Assembly (NCBI RefSeq): GCF_003762835.1
Contig: NZ_RJWA01000002.1
Location: 744,001 to 808,000, forward strand
DNA length: 64,000 bases
DNA from: Micromonospora sp. HM5-17
GTDB lineage: Bacteria > Actinomycetota > Actinomycetes > Mycobacteriales > Micromonosporaceae
Reading direction: 5' to 3'
Shown here: positions 63,450-64,000 of the stretch, piece after piece
How the letters are laid out: each line of letters begins with the position of its first letter
Position numbering within the stretch: position 1 is the stretch's first letter
Translations under genes and position numbers: made by a program
The notes under the pieces: model-generated
The model's database searches: none
What the model saw: only the letters and a program-made list of their open reading frames with translations
Told to the model about the DNA's origin: nothing

Positions 63450-64000
63450 ATGCGTGGTTCAGGGCAGGAGACCGTCGAGCGGCGGACGTCCCCGACCGAT
63501 GATCCGCCGGCCCGGACGCTGCCGGGCGGGGCCGACGGACGTGTCGTCCCGGACCGTAGCCGTCGCCTCGCCTCGGGAATCGTCACGGCGGTGCTGAGCC
63601 GGGGAACCGGAGTGCTGATCCCGCTCGTCCTGGTCCCGGTCACCCTGTCGTATCTCGGCGCGGATCTCTACGGCCTCTGGATGGCGGTGACCGCGCTCAC
63701 CGGCATGGTCGCCTTCGCCGACCTGGGTCTCGGCAACGGGCTGATGACGAAGCTCGCTCCCTGCTACGCGAGCGGGGACACGGAGAAGGCCCGCCGCTAC
63801 ATCTCCAGTGCGTACCTGGTCTTGGTGACGGTCTCCCTGGGGATCTGCGTCCTGCTGTGGCTCGTCTCCACCGTGGTTCCCTGGGCGTCGCTGCTCAACG
63901 CCACCGCGACCGCCGATCCCGCGGACGCCCGGGCGGTCGCCCTGGTCTGCCTGACCGGGTTCGTGCTGAACATCCCCCTCTCGCTGGTGATCCGCGTCCA
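63450..64000 (+). CDS. Polysaccharide flippase (Wzx/MATE-like), truncated at the right edge
   Basis: An open frame from ATG 63450 to the end of the window (183 codons seen). After a 40-residue polar lead (MRGSGQETVERRTSPTDDPP...) come hydrophobic segments VTAVLSRGTGVLIPLVLVPVTLSYLGADLYGLWMAVTALTGMVAFADLGLGNGLMTKL, the hallmark start of polysaccharide-export flippases with the conserved YLG-x-x-x-YGLW and DLGLGNG motifs, and then AYLVLVTVSLGICVLLWLVS. It would flip lipid-linked repeat units across the membrane. It follows the epimerase gene by 10 bp, so it is in the same operon. Confidence 0.88.
   Translation, partial: MRGSGQETVERRTSPTDDPPARTLPGGADGRVVPDRSRRLASGIVTAVLSRGTGVLIPLVLVPVTLSYLGADLYGLWMAVTALTGMVAFADLGLGNGLMTKLAPCYASGDTEKARRYISSAYLVLVTVSLGICVLLWLVSTVVPWASLLNATATADPADARAVALVCLTGFVLNIPLSLVIRV

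Overview
The window comes from a very GC-rich, sporulating actinobacterium, most likely a member of the Micromonosporaceae. This is inferred from the base composition, an SsgB-type sporulation protein, frequent GTG and TTG starts, ESX (type VII) genes, a second type IIA topoisomerase pair and MMPL/LysE-type transport genes. No rRNA or CRISPR array is seen; there is one tRNA (Val, CAC).

Layout. 1-2.9 kb: end of an unknown gene, an SDR oxidoreductase, ssgB, a PGPGW membrane protein and tRNA-Val. 2.95-8.26 kb: a gene graveyard next to the tRNA. It holds an integrase C-terminus, an SDR C-terminus, a protein methyltransferase without its N-terminus, a large P-loop ATPase broken by two frameshifts, and the back half of an NAD-dependent epimerase with a frameshift. 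Only a GNAT acetyltransferase looks intact. 8.5-14.5 kb: a parE/parC-like topoisomerase operon whose A subunit carries a 429-residue intein directly after the catalytic tyrosine. 14.6-20.6 kb: a LysR regulator, an SLC13 anion transporter and a tartrate-dehydrogenase-like enzyme, then a YbaK deacylase and a benzoylformate decarboxylase. 20.9-22.4 kb: a cyclic-di-AMP (ydaO/yuaA) riboswitch ahead of a secreted C39-like peptidase.

23.3-42.9 kb is a cell-surface polysaccharide locus. It has an ABC exporter (Wzt/Wzm type), DegT aminotransferase and MocA dehydrogenase, WecB-like 2-epimerase, WecC/WbpA-like 6-dehydrogenase, a left-handed beta-helix acetyltransferase, five full-size soluble glycosyltransferases, a GT-C-like membrane enzyme, and three short proteins that look like N-terminal halves of GT-B glycosyltransferases. 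The sugar-nucleotide enzymes together match the set needed for a 2,3-diamino-2,3-dideoxy uronic acid. 57.8-64 kb is a second polysaccharide block with another DegT/MocA pair, a CapD-like dehydratase, a UDP-sugar epimerase and the start of a flippase.

Between them, 43-52.6 kb holds an App1-like lipid phosphatase, an ArsR regulator, a LysE/LysG exporter-regulator pair, an MFS pump and an MMPL/TetR pair. These are interspersed with two decayed glgC relics and a deletion scar of lysG, so this stretch has been rearranged. A phosphoglucomutase (52.7-54.4 kb) follows the second glgC relic. A three-gene ESX satellite (WXG100-like protein, proline-rich ESX-like protein, mycosin protease) lies at 54.4-57.7 kb without the secretion machinery.

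All calls come from reading the sequence and recalled family knowledge; no database search was run. Frameshifts could be sequencing errors in principle, but the truncated, abutting gene pieces cannot all be explained that way.
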